A stretch of DNA of 46,320 bases from an uncultured Pelagibacteraceae bacterium (GCA_902607945.1 CACLMD010000005.1:1-46320), one strand, 5' to 3'. Shown: positions 9,664-17,795, counted from the stretch's first letter. The notes: generated by a model from the sequence alone, not told the origin. Numbers and translations are program-made.

Positions 9664-9858
9664 ATGAAAAAGAATTTATTTGCTTTTGATTTTAACAATT
9701 CTTCTAGTTCGAGTGGCTCATATAGTAGTCAGGAAACATGTGAACCATGCTCATTAGAAGTTGAAAGAATTAAAAAAAAAATAAATAAAAGAAAATTATC
9801 TGAAATTAAAGATGATGATATTGATCATGTCATAAACGTTTTTGGTATTAAAAGATAA
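9664..9858 (+). CDS. Small Ser-rich CxxC protein inside the iron-transport operon
   Basis: This is a 64-residue open frame starting 7 bases after the futA stop. I do not recognise it. It begins MKKNLFAFDF, then has a run of serines and glycine (NNSSSSSGSYSS), a CEPC (C-x2-C) motif at residues about 26-29, and a charged, probably helical C-terminus (VERIKKKINKRKLSEIKDDD). There is no clear signal peptide or membrane segment. Position between the binding protein and permease genes suggests iron-regulated expression. The CxxC could bind a metal or form a disulfide. Function unknown. Confidence 0.65.
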   Translation: MKKNLFAFDFNNSSSSSGSYSSQETCEPCSLEVERIKKKINKRKLSEIKDDDIDHVINVFGIKR

Positions 9859-9870
9859 TTTTTAAAAAAA

Positions 9871-9934
9871 GTGAACATAATCTAATAGTTTTACCCTCTA
9901 TTAATTATGTTCACTTAAAGTTAAAAGGGTAAAA
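9871..9934 (+). promoter_or_regulatory. Hairpin with loop complementary to the futB Shine-Dalgarno (candidate pseudoknot)
   Basis: Positions 9871-9888 and 9898-9914 form a 17-bp stem with one bulged C at 9882. The 9-nt loop, TTTTACCCT (9889-9897), is perfectly complementary to AGGGTAAAA (9926-9934), which contains the only Shine-Dalgarno-like sequence of futB and ends directly at its ATG (9935). The linker is 11 nt. Loop pairing would block ribosome binding. No U-tract follows the stem, so it does not look like a terminator. If the long stem stays fully closed, the 11-nt linker may be too short for full loop pairing, so partial opening or a two-state switch is more likely. Confidence 0.6.
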
Positions 9935-11563
9935 ATGTTTTTAAAAAAAATTAATTTATGGAACTCTAGTTCGTTTTGTATTTCAGTAATTGTTCTAATA
10001 CCAATTTTAACCGTCTTTGCTAGTTTTTTTGAAGATACTTCTAATTATTATCAAATCTTAAAAGATACATTTTTATTTGAATATATTTTCAATTCACTAA
10101 CTTTATTAATTTGTGTTTTAGTTTTAACCTTTATATTTGGAACCACTACTGCATATCTAGTTTCCTTTTATACATTTCCACTCAGTAATTTTTTCAAATG
10201 GGCCTTGATATTATCTTTTGCAGTACCCCCTTATATTTATGCATATTCATTGACTGCTTTTTTTGAAAATTATGGAACTTTATTTACAATTTTAAAAAAT
10301 CTGTTTGGAGAAGCAAATTATAATCAAAATATTCCAAAATTTGATGGTTTATTTGGAGCTGTGATTTCTCTTTCTTTTTCTTTATTTGCTTATGTATATA
10401 TTCTTGCTAGAGCATCATTTCTTTATCAATCTCAAAATTTAATTGATTTAGGAAGAAGTCTAGGATTTTCTAAATTGAAATCTTTACATTCTTTATTGTT
10501 ACCAGCAGCGCGTCCAGCGATTGTAACAGGTTTATCTCTTGTTGCGATGGAAACCTTGGCAGAATTTGGAGCTGTAGATTTTTTTTCTATTAATACTTTG
10601 ACTACAGGAATTTATAATTCATGGATAACATTCGATGATTTAGCATTCTCTAATAGAATATCCTTTTTTCTTCTAATTTTTATATTCTCATTGTTTATTT
10701 TAGAGAATTTATCTAGAAAAAAAGCAAAATATCATTCTAACACAAGAGGCGGTATTAAACAGAAGGTGAAAATCCAGCTTTTGGGTATCAAAGCATTTTC
10801 AGCATTTATGATTTGTTTTTTTATTTTCTTTTTGAGTTTTTTATTTCCATTAAGTCAAATGTTATATTGGACACTAAAATTTCCTGAAAATTTTTTTGAT
10901 CTTCAAATATTTACTTTAACTATAAATACAATCTATTTAGTATCATTATCAAGTTTAGTTTTGATAATTCTTTCTTTAATTTCAAACTATGGAAATAGAG
11001 TTTCAAAAAATAAAACCTTAAATCTTTTATCTACTTTATCCATTTCCGGTTATGCTATTCCAGGTATAATTTTAGCTTTAGCATTTATAACTTTTGTGGC
11101 ATGGTTTGATGATAATATTGTTAAAGCATTAGGTTTTTTATCAATCAAAAAATTTTTTATTGGTTCAGTTTTTGGTCTTGTTTTAGTTTATTTTGTAAGA
11201 TTTTACTCTTTGTCTTTTAATGGAATAAAATCTGGATATGAAAAAATCAACATATCAGTTGATGAAAGTTCTTACCTACTTGGTTATTCAAAAAAAAAGA
11301 CATTTATGAATATCCACATACCTTTTTTGAAAAATTCTCTTTTATTTGTCGCTATCCTTATTTCTTTAGAAATAATAAGAGAATTACCAATTACATTAAT
11401 TTTAAGACCTTTTAATTTTGAAACTTTTGCTACAACTGCATATATATCTGCTTCAGAGGACTTATTAGAGGCTGCTGCAGTACCTTCATTGTTTTTAATA
11501 TTAATTGCTTCTTTATTTATTATAATTAGTTCAAAATATATTTTAAGAGAAAACAATGAATAA
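9935..11563 (+). CDS. futB: Iron(III) ABC transporter permease (two fused permease domains)
   Basis: This 542-residue protein has about twelve membrane segments and two binding-protein-dependent transport domains. Each half carries a cytoplasmic coupling loop: GRSLGFSKLKSLHSLLLPAA near residue 170, and the SSYLLGYSKKKTFMNIHIPF region near residue 450. This is the typical FutB/FbpB/AfuB architecture. It is separated from the 64-residue gene by a 76-bp gap holding the hairpin, and its final ATGAATAA overlaps the ATPase gene by 8 bases. Confidence 0.92.
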   Translation: MFLKKINLWNSSSFCISVIVLIPILTVFASFFEDTSNYYQILKDTFLFEYIFNSLTLLICVLVLTFIFGTTTAYLVSFYTFPLSNFFKWALILSFAVPPYIYAYSLTAFFENYGTLFTILKNLFGEANYNQNIPKFDGLFGAVISLSFSLFAYVYILARASFLYQSQNLIDLGRSLGFSKLKSLHSLLLPAARPAIVTGLSLVAMETLAEFGAVDFFSINTLTTGIYNSWITFDDLAFSNRISFFLLIFIFSLFILENLSRKKAKYHSNTRGGIKQKVKIQLLGIKAFSAFMICFFIFFLSFLFPLSQMLYWTLKFPENFFDLQIFTLTINTIYLVSLSSLVLIILSLISNYGNRVSKNKTLNLLSTLSISGYAIPGIILALAFITFVAWFDDNIVKALGFLSIKKFFIGSVFGLVLVYFVRFYSLSFNGIKSGYEKINISVDESSYLLGYSKKKTFMNIHIPFLKNSLLFVAILISLEIIRELPITLILRPFNFETFATTAYISASEDLLEAAAVPSLFLILIASLFIIISSKYILRENNE

Positions 11564-12617
11564 TAATTTTTTTGAAGTTAAAAATGTTGATTTTAAAGCC
11601 GGAGGTAAAACTAAAGTTTCAAATGTATCTTTTGCTATTGAAAAGGAGGGTGATATTATATGTCTTTTAGGCCCATCAGGTATTGGTAAAACTACAATAT
11701 TAAGAACAATCGCAGGTTTAGAAAAAATTAACAATGGATCAATAGCATTAAAGGGAAAAATATTATCTTCAGAAAAAGAAAACATCGAACCTGAGCACAG
11801 AAATATATCTCTTGCTTTCCAAGAAAATAGTTTATTTCCACATTACACTGTGAAAAAAAATATACTATTAGGTGCAGATAGAAATAAAGATAAAAAAAAT
11901 CATCAAGTTAGTTTTCAAGAAATTGTCAAATTATTAGATATTTCTTTTATATTAAATAAATACCCACATGAAATTAGTGCTGGAGAAGCTCAAAGAGCCT
12001 CACTTGCAAGATCTCTTATTTCTCAGCCTGATTTATTGTTGTTAGATGAACCATTATCAAATGTTGATCAAAGTTTTAAGGAAGAGATTCAAGAAAAATT
12101 AAAAAAAATATTAAAAAGTTCAAAGATTACCACAATAATTGTAACGCATGATTCTTATGAAGCTTTTTATTTAGGGTCAAAATGTGGAATAATTTTAAAT
12201 CAAGAGCTAAAACAATTTGATGATCCATATAATGTTTATCATTTACCAAATTCGGTTGAAGTAGTTAATTTTTTGAATAGAGGTACTCTTATTCCTGCAG
12301 AAGTGACAAGTCCTAAAAGTTTAGAAAATAAAGATCTTGGAACAATTACGGGTAATTTTATAAAACAATTTCCAATAGGATCAAAAGTTAAGCTTTTAGT
12401 ACAACCAGAGGATCTACACCACGATGACAAAAGTAATTTAAAATTTGAGGTTATAGATAGAAAATTCAGAGGTACTAATTTTATTTACACCCTTAAAACT
12501 CCGAATAACATGCTAATACCAGTTTTTGTTCATTCACATCATATTCATCAACATGAGGTAGATGAAAAATTTGGAATTAAAAGACCAATTCATATTGATC
12601 ATATAGTTTGCTTCTAA
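11556..12617 (+). CDS. futC: Iron(III) ABC transporter ATP-binding protein
   Basis: This 353-residue ATPase energises ferric iron import. It has Walker A GPSGIGKTT (about residues 38-46), a Q-loop (LAFQENSLFP), a divergent signature SAGEAQRASLARSL in place of LSGGQ, and Walker B LLLLDEPLSNVD. A C-terminal TOBE-like regulatory domain (about 230-353) is present. The ATG sits in an 8-base overlap with futB (ATGAATAA), which implies coupled translation. The altered signature (SAGEA) is also found in other members of this family and need not mean inactivity. Confidence 0.9.
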   Translation: MNNNFFEVKNVDFKAGGKTKVSNVSFAIEKEGDIICLLGPSGIGKTTILRTIAGLEKINNGSIALKGKILSSEKENIEPEHRNISLAFQENSLFPHYTVKKNILLGADRNKDKKNHQVSFQEIVKLLDISFILNKYPHEISAGEAQRASLARSLISQPDLLLLDEPLSNVDQSFKEEIQEKLKKILKSSKITTIIVTHDSYEAFYLGSKCGIILNQELKQFDDPYNVYHLPNSVEVVNFLNRGTLIPAEVTSPKSLENKDLGTITGNFIKQFPIGSKVKLLVQPEDLHHDDKSNLKFEVIDRKFRGTNFIYTLKTPNNMLIPVFVHSHHIHQHEVDEKFGIKRPIHIDHIVCF

Positions 12618-12632
12618 TAAAAACTTTTGTAA

Positions 12633-13334
12633 ATGAGCAATAAATCAAAAAACTTTTTTAAAGGTATAAAAGATACGAGTCCATTAATGATACCAGTGGT
12701 ACCATTTGGGATTATTTTTGGAGTGTTAGCAATCGATTTAGGTTTAACGCCATTAATGACGATTGCAATGTCAGTTATTATTTTTGGTGGTGCATCACAA
12801 ATAATTTTTCTCCAATTATTTTCAGCAGGAGCCTCTTCATTTGTTATTCTAAGTTCAGTTGGTGCGGTAAATTCAAGACATTTATTATATGGAACTGTTT
12901 TATCCGAACATCTTTCTGATTTAAATTTAACTTGGAAAATAATTGTTTCATATTTTTTAGTTGACCAAGCTTTTGCAGTTTCAAATAATCATTTTAAGAA
13001 AAACAAAAAAGATAAAGATAAATATTTTCATTTAATAGGTGGAGGATTGAATTGTTGGACAATTTGGCAAATTACAACAATAATTGGAATTTATCTGGGT
13101 TCAATAATTCCAGAAAAATTAGGTTTAACTTTTGCAATTCCACTAACATTTTTAGCATTACTAGTTAATGATTTTAGAAAGTTTATTAATGTAATTGTAA
13201 TTATCATATCAGGTTCCGTTGCAACATTAGGCTACCAAATAATCCCTTATAAAGCATATGTGATTGTTGCAGCTTTTGTAGGATTGTTTGTGGCGTTTAT
13301 ATTAACAAAATTTGTAAAAAAAAATTATGAGTAA
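12633..13334 (+). CDS. azlC: AzlC-family branched-chain amino acid exporter, large subunit
   Basis: This 233-residue membrane protein has about seven helices and AzlC hallmarks: an N-terminal GIKDTSPLMIPVVPFGIIFG segment, then IIFGGASQIIFLQLF, then a conserved NSRHLLYG motif near residue 80. AzlC works with the small AzlD in export of branched-chain amino acids or azaleucine. It starts 15 bp after futC and overlaps the azlD start by 8 bases (ATGAGTAA), the same arrangement as futB/futC. Confidence 0.88.
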   Translation: MSNKSKNFFKGIKDTSPLMIPVVPFGIIFGVLAIDLGLTPLMTIAMSVIIFGGASQIIFLQLFSAGASSFVILSSVGAVNSRHLLYGTVLSEHLSDLNLTWKIIVSYFLVDQAFAVSNNHFKKNKKDKDKYFHLIGGGLNCWTIWQITTIIGIYLGSIIPEKLGLTFAIPLTFLALLVNDFRKFINVIVIIISGSVATLGYQIIPYKAYVIVAAFVGLFVAFILTKFVKKNYE

Positions 13335-13640
13335 TTTAGCATTAATAATTTATTGTGGATTGATTACTTTTTTAACAAGGTTTTCAATGATTGCTCTACT
13401 AAAAAAGAAATGTTTAATGATAGAATTAGAGAAGTTTTATCTTATGTGCCATCAGCAATCTTTCCTGCAATTATTTTTCCAGCTATATTTTTAAATAATT
13501 CTGGATTTATTCAATTAGATGATAATCCTAAAATTTTAGCATCAATTATTGCTATGATTATTGGAGTTTTTAGTAAAAATGTTTTAGCAACAATATTTTC
13601 TGGTTTATTTTCATACTGGACCATAATTTTTATTTTTTGA
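13327..13640 (+). pseudogene. azlD: AzlD-family small subunit, split by a -1 frameshift at A AAA AAG
   Basis: From ATG 13327 the frame encodes a normal AzlD N-terminus (MSNLALIIYCGLITFLTRFS) as far as codon 27. The rest of AzlD (EVLSYVPSAIFPAIIFPAIF and a second hydrophobic half) lies in the -1 frame and ends at 13640. The junction is 13401-13407, A AAA AAG read as CTA AAA AAG in the zero frame, the same heptamer as the dnaX -1 slippery site. A -1 shift there gives a 104-residue protein of normal AzlD length; otherwise translation ends after 55 codons. The cause may be programmed frameshifting, a true one-base change in the A6 run, or a homopolymer sequencing error. No convincing downstream stimulatory structure is visible. 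Confidence 0.75.
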
Positions 13641-13697
13641 GTTATCTAGAAATTAAATAAATTGTTTTTTATATTTTAAGATATATAGTTTTTATAA

Positions 13698-14084
13698 ATG
13701 CCAATAAAATCATCTCAAACTCTAGTTCAGGAAGCTCTAAAAGAAATTAAAACAATTAATACCGATGAAGCATATGAGTTATCACAAAGTGATAAATGTA
13801 ATTTGATTGATATAAGAGATATTCGAGAATTAGAAAATGAGGGAAGAATTGAAAATTCGCATCATATTCCTCGAGGTATGTTAGAATTTTGGTTAGATCC
13901 TGAAAGTGCTTATTTTAAAAAAGGAAAATTAGATCCGAATAAGGAGATGGTTTTATTTTGTGCTGGAGGATTAAGATCAGCTCTAGCAACCAAATCTCTT
14001 AAAGAAATGGGCTTTGAAAAAGTTTCACATATTGAAGGTGGATTTAGCGCATTAAAACAAAGTAAGTTTAAAATTTCTCAATAA
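13698..14084 (+). CDS. Rhodanese-like domain protein
   Basis: This single-domain rhodanese of 128 residues has NLIDIRDIRELENEGRIENSHHIPRG, and an active-site loop VLFCAGGLRSALATKSL with the catalytic cysteine (CAGGLRS, about residue 95). It ends in a FEKVSHIEGGFSAL segment typical of the family. It likely transfers or carries sulfane sulfur in the cytoplasm. There is no signal peptide. It follows the azlD segment by 57 bp. Confidence 0.9.
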   Translation: MPIKSSQTLVQEALKEIKTINTDEAYELSQSDKCNLIDIRDIRELENEGRIENSHHIPRGMLEFWLDPESAYFKKGKLDPNKEMVLFCAGGLRSALATKSLKEMGFEKVSHIEGGFSALKQSKFKISQ

Positions 14085-14091
14085 AAAATAG

Positions 14092-14108
14092 TATCTATTA
14101 ATTAGATA
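14092..14108. promoter_or_regulatory. 17-bp inverted repeat after the rhodanese gene
   Basis: TATCTA-TTAAT-TAGATA is a perfect 6-5-6 inverted repeat between the rhodanese stop and the structured leader of proX. It is too weak and too AT-rich for a terminator and has no T-tract. It could be an operator for proX. The assignment is tentative. Confidence 0.3.
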
Positions 14109-14109
14109 T

Positions 14110-14160
14110 ACGAGACTGAATGTCTTTACCCAAAATGGACAAGCATTTTCTTTGACTCGT
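14110..14160 (+). promoter_or_regulatory. Structured-looking 5' leader element of proX
   Basis: Within a 125-bp AT-rich gap, this 51-base block is less AT-rich than its surroundings. It is bounded by ACGAG (14110-14114) and CTCGT (14156-14160), which pair. Inside, TGTC (14121-14124) can pair with GACA (14138-14141), or AATG (14119-14122) with CATT (14144-14147), which are alternative, partly exclusive pairings. It ends about 50 bases before the proX ATG. It may be a cis-acting RNA for betaine-transporter control. I do not recognise a known riboswitch class. Confidence 0.35.
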
Positions 14161-14209
14161 CTTTCTTAATTTAGTTTAATTAATTTTTTAATAAACAAAA
14201 GGGGAAATA

Positions 14210-15172
14210 ATGAAAATAATTAAAACTACACTTGTAGCTGGATTAATTTCAATTTTTGCAACTTTTTCATCATTTGCTGAAAAAGTAAAAATTGGAGATC
14301 CAGGTTGGACTGGTGCTACTGCAATAGCAAATTTACTTGCAGCAGTTGTTACAGATAAAATGGGTGGAGAAGCAGAGCTTGTTCCAGGAAACAATACAGC
14401 TATCTATGGTGCAATTGATAGAAGTAAAGGTGAAATAGAAGTTCACCCTGATATATGGTTACCAAATCAACAAGCTTATACAAATGATTTAGTTCCAAAG
14501 GGAACTTTAAAATTAAGCAGCAAACCTTATGAAGGAAACCAAGGTTATTGTGTTTCACAACAGTTTGCAAAAAAGATGAATATTACTGCAATCGAAGATT
14601 TAGGAAGACCTGAAGTTGTCAAAGCTATGGATAGTGATGGCAATGGTAAAGGTGAATTTTGGATTGGAGCAGATGGTTGGGCATCAGCAAATGTTAACCA
14701 AGTTAAATTAAGAGACTATGGTTTATATGATGCTGGTATTGAACCAATAAGAGCTGCTGAAGCAGTAAAAAATGCTAGAGTTCTTGACTCAATTAAAAAA
14801 GGTGAAGGATATGCATTCTATTGTTACAAACCACATGCAATTTGGGGAATGGCAGATGTAGTTATGTTGGAAGAACCAAAATTCGATCCAGCTAAATACA
14901 AAATGGTTCAACCAAAAGAAGATGCAGATTGGTATAATAAATCATACGTAGCTTCAAAAGATGCACTTAAACAAATCCAAATAGGTTGGGGTACGTCTTT
15001 AGAAAAAAAATCACCAGCAATTGTAGAATTCTTTAAGAATTTTCAATTAACAGCAGATGATGTTTCGTCAATGGCTTATGCAATTTCAGTTGAGAAAAAA
15101 GATCCAGCTGATGTAGCTAGAGCTTGGATGAAAGCAAATAAATCAACTGTTGATGGTTGGTTAGGACTATAA
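14210..15172 (+). CDS. proX: Glycine betaine/proline-type ABC transporter substrate-binding protein
   Basis: This 320-residue protein has a signal peptide (about residues 1-23, ending SSFA) followed by an OpuAC-family domain: EKVKIGDPGWTGATAIANLL, then EIEVHPDIWLPNQQAYTNDLV. Several tryptophans suit the aromatic cage that binds quaternary ammonium compounds. It captures glycine betaine or a related osmolyte in the periplasm for ProVW. A strong Shine-Dalgarno (AGGGGAAATA before the ATG) fits high expression. The ligand could also be proline betaine, choline or DMSP. Confidence 0.88.
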   Translation: MKIIKTTLVAGLISIFATFSSFAEKVKIGDPGWTGATAIANLLAAVVTDKMGGEAELVPGNNTAIYGAIDRSKGEIEVHPDIWLPNQQAYTNDLVPKGTLKLSSKPYEGNQGYCVSQQFAKKMNITAIEDLGRPEVVKAMDSDGNGKGEFWIGADGWASANVNQVKLRDYGLYDAGIEPIRAAEAVKNARVLDSIKKGEGYAFYCYKPHAIWGMADVVMLEEPKFDPAKYKMVQPKEDADWYNKSYVASKDALKQIQIGWGTSLEKKSPAIVEFFKNFQLTADDVSSMAYAISVEKKDPADVARAWMKANKSTVDGWLGL

Positions 15173-15188
15173 TCTAAATTAAACTATT

Positions 15189-15224
15189 TATACTCGGCAA
15201 TTAAATATTGCCGAGTATATTTTC
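15189..15224 (+). terminator. Hairpin between proX and proV (attenuator or partial terminator)
   Basis: TATACTCGGCAAT (15189-15201) pairs perfectly over 13 bp with ATTGCCGAGTATA (15207-15219), with a 5-nt loop and then TTTTCC. It lies in the 72-bp gap between the binding-protein gene and the ATPase gene. Such hairpins often reduce read-through or protect upstream mRNA, making more binding protein than membrane complex. Confidence 0.75.
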
Positions 15225-15244
15225 CTAAAATATAAGAGAGACTA

Positions 15245-16306
15245 ATGAATTCGTCTGGATCAGCCATTGTAATTGAAAATGTTTGGAAAGTTTTTGGCAA
15301 TAATTCCAGTGAAGCTTTAGATGCAATTCAAAATCAAAAAATTTCAAAAACAGAAGCTTTAGAAAAATATAATTCAGTAATAGGTGTCTCCGATGTTTCT
15401 TTTGACGTAAAACACGGTGAAATATTTTGTGTCATGGGCCTATCGGGTAGTGGAAAATCAACATTAGTAAGACATATCAATAGACTTTTAGAACCTACTT
15501 CTGGAAAGATTTTAATTAATGATCAAGATGTGATGAAACTTGATAGGGAAAGTCTACAAGAATTAAGAAATAAGAAAATAGGCATGGTTTTTCAAAATTT
15601 TGCTCTAATGCCACATAGATCTGTAGTGGATAATATAGCAATGCCTCTAGAAATTAGAGGGGTTAGCAAAAATGACAGATTAGATGTAGCAAATAAAATT
15701 TTAGACATTGTAGAATTACAAGGTTGGGGTAATAAATTTGCACATGAATTATCGGGTGGTATGCAACAAAGAGTTGGTCTTGCAAGAGCGTTAGCTGCTG
15801 ATCCTGAATTTCTTTTAATGGATGAACCATTTAGTGCATTAGACCCATTAATTAGAAGACAACTACAATCTGAATTTATTAAGCTTTCAAAACAGATGAA
15901 AAAAACAACTGTCTTTATTACACATGATTTAGATGAAGCAGTAAGAGTTGGACACAGAATTGCGATTATGAGAGATGGTAAAGTAATACAAATTGGAACA
16001 CCTGAAGAAATAGTAGTTAGTCCTGCAGATGAATATGTGGCAGACTTTGTAAAAGGTATTTCACGATTAAAAGTTGTGCAAGCCAAATCAATAATGCAGT
16101 CGGTAGAAGCTTATGAAAAAAAATATGGTAAATTATGGGATGACCCTGAAAGTGTTCATGACAACGAACTATTGAGCCAATTAATTGAAAAATCTAAATC
16201 TAAAGAAAAACCATTAGTGGTAAAAAATTCTGATGAGAATGTTATTGGTGTAATCACACAGGCGGATCTTTTAAAAGCTGTAATTGAGGGTAGCGATGGA
16301 GAATAA
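15245..16306 (+). CDS. proV: Glycine betaine ABC transporter ATP-binding protein
   Basis: This 353-residue ATPase of the ProV/OpuAA type has Walker A GLSGSGKST (about residues 66-74), Q-loop VFQNFALMPHRSV, signature LSGGMQQRVGLARAL and Walker B LLMDEPFSALDP. The long N-terminal extension before the ATPase core (about 40 residues, including SEALDAIQNQKISKTEALEKYN) is normal for ProV. The C-terminus retains what looks like one CBS-like unit (NVIGVITQADLLKAVIEG), so osmosensing tandem CBS domains may be reduced. Confidence 0.93.
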   Translation: MNSSGSAIVIENVWKVFGNNSSEALDAIQNQKISKTEALEKYNSVIGVSDVSFDVKHGEIFCVMGLSGSGKSTLVRHINRLLEPTSGKILINDQDVMKLDRESLQELRNKKIGMVFQNFALMPHRSVVDNIAMPLEIRGVSKNDRLDVANKILDIVELQGWGNKFAHELSGGMQQRVGLARALAADPEFLLMDEPFSALDPLIRRQLQSEFIKLSKQMKKTTVFITHDLDEAVRVGHRIAIMRDGKVIQIGTPEEIVVSPADEYVADFVKGISRLKVVQAKSIMQSVEAYEKKYGKLWDDPESVHDNELLSQLIEKSKSKEKPLVVKNSDENVIGVITQADLLKAVIEGSDGE

Positions 16307-17795
16307 AAATAACCCTTCTAGGTCAGAATTGATCACAGATTTTGTCAAAACAAACCCTAATTATTATATAGAGCAGTTTCAAAAAATAGGTAGCAAACCA
16401 ACATTTTCTTACTCATTTAATCTTTATGCTGCAATTTTTGGACCTATATGGTTTGGGATAAGAAATATTTGGAACTGGGCATTAACATTTTTAATAATTG
16501 AAACTTTTGCAGTAGTTCAAATTATAAGAGGTTTATTTGGTAATATTACAGCTGAGGCAATTCAAAAAATTGAGCAAGTTCAATCAACTATAGCATTTAG
16601 AAATAAACAATTAGAGGCTGCTATAACCAATAATCCAGATAAAGTTGATGTTTATAAGCGAAATATCAAATCGTTAGAGGATGCAATGCAAGGCTATATT
16701 AATGAAGTTGATAGAATTGAAGCCTCAGCAATTTGGATTACTATTTTTGGAATAATATTATTAATTTCAATAAAAATAATTCAAGGGATTATTGCAAATT
16801 CTAAATTGGAAAAAAGATATTCTGAGTGGTTATCCGATAAAACTATTAGCCCTGGTATGCATACAAAGAATTATATTCTTAGTACTATTTTTACATCAGT
16901 GATAATGTTTTTTTCAGTAGTTCACTATAGTTTTCCTGGGTTAATTACAATTATGAATGAATTTCCAACACATCCAGAAATTAGATTAACATCTATTAGT
17001 TGGGTTGAAAAAGTATTTAACTATGCTGTCATCAAAGGTGATGCTCTATTTACAGCAATTACAATTGGTATTCGTTCTGTTTTAGATTTTTTAGAATTGT
17101 TGTTTGTTAAAACCCCTTGGATAGTAATCATAACCACTATCGTTATTTTAACTGGTTTATCTGCAGGACCGCGTGCTGCAATTTATTCAGCTGGTTTTTT
17201 ATGTTACATGGGTTTTTTAGGTTTTTGGGTAAAAGCGATGACTACTCTGGCCTTACTTGGAACAGCAGCAATTTTAAGTATTGTAATTGGAATACCTCTC
17301 GGGATTTTTTGTGCTAGACGTCAAAGATTTTATTCGATGATCAGACCAATAATGGATTTTATGCAAACAATGCCTGCTTTTGTATTTATGATACCAGTTA
17401 TTGCTTTCTTTGGAACAGGAAAGGTTGCAGCAGTAATCATTACAATGATTTTTGGTGGCACTCCTGTTGTTAGATTAACTGTACTTGGATTAAGAGGTGT
17501 CCCTGAAACTATTAGAGAGGCTGCGATAGCATATGGAGCAAGCAAATGGTATTTGCTTAGAAAGGTAGATTTACCTTTAGCAACACCTTCAATTTTAGCA
17601 GGAGTAAACCAAACTGTAATGTTAAGTTTAGCAATGGTAGTTGTGGCATCATTAATAGGTGCAAAAGGTTTAGGACAAGATGTTTTGGAGGCTTTACAAT
17701 ACGCTAACGTAGGACAAGGTATTCTTGCTGGTGTTGCTATCTTATTTGTCGCATTAATTTTAGATAGGGTTGTTCAAGGGAAAAAAAGAGTTTAA
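16296..17795 (+). CDS. proW: Glycine betaine ABC transporter permease with extra N-terminal domain
   Basis: ATG 16296 is preferred because GAGGG lies five bases upstream; an in-frame TTG at 16284 is the alternative. The protein is 499 residues, longer than typical ProW. Residues about 30-75 resemble DUF2628 (a FNLYAAIFGPIWFGIRNIWNW segment). Residues about 80-120 are polar and probably helical, and a further hydrophobic helix follows at about 130-150. The permease core (about 230-495) carries the coupling-loop motif GVPETIREAAIAYGASKWYL and a LIGAKGLGQDVLEAL ending typical of the ProW/OpuAB family. It overlaps proV by 11 bases. Confidence 0.9.
   Translation: MENKNNPSRSELITDFVKTNPNYYIEQFQKIGSKPTFSYSFNLYAAIFGPIWFGIRNIWNWALTFLIIETFAVVQIIRGLFGNITAEAIQKIEQVQSTIAFRNKQLEAAITNNPDKVDVYKRNIKSLEDAMQGYINEVDRIEASAIWITIFGIILLISIKIIQGIIANSKLEKRYSEWLSDKTISPGMHTKNYILSTIFTSVIMFFSVVHYSFPGLITIMNEFPTHPEIRLTSISWVEKVFNYAVIKGDALFTAITIGIRSVLDFLELLFVKTPWIVIITTIVILTGLSAGPRAAIYSAGFLCYMGFLGFWVKAMTTLALLGTAAILSIVIGIPLGIFCARRQRFYSMIRPIMDFMQTMPAFVFMIPVIAFFGTGKVAAVIITMIFGGTPVVRLTVLGLRGVPETIREAAIAYGASKWYLLRKVDLPLATPSILAGVNQTVMLSLAMVVVASLIGAKGLGQDVLEALQYANVGQGILAGVAILFVALILDRVVQGKKRV

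Noticed and set aside
9871-9914. Hairpin before futB as a rho-independent terminator
   Set aside because: No T-run follows the stem, and the downstream permease and ATPase genes clearly belong to the same operon.
13353-13640. Independent 95-residue gene starting at 13353
   Set aside because: Its first residues do not look like AzlD, while the overlapping frame from 13327 supplies the correct N-terminus; the -1 shift at 13401-13407 explains both.
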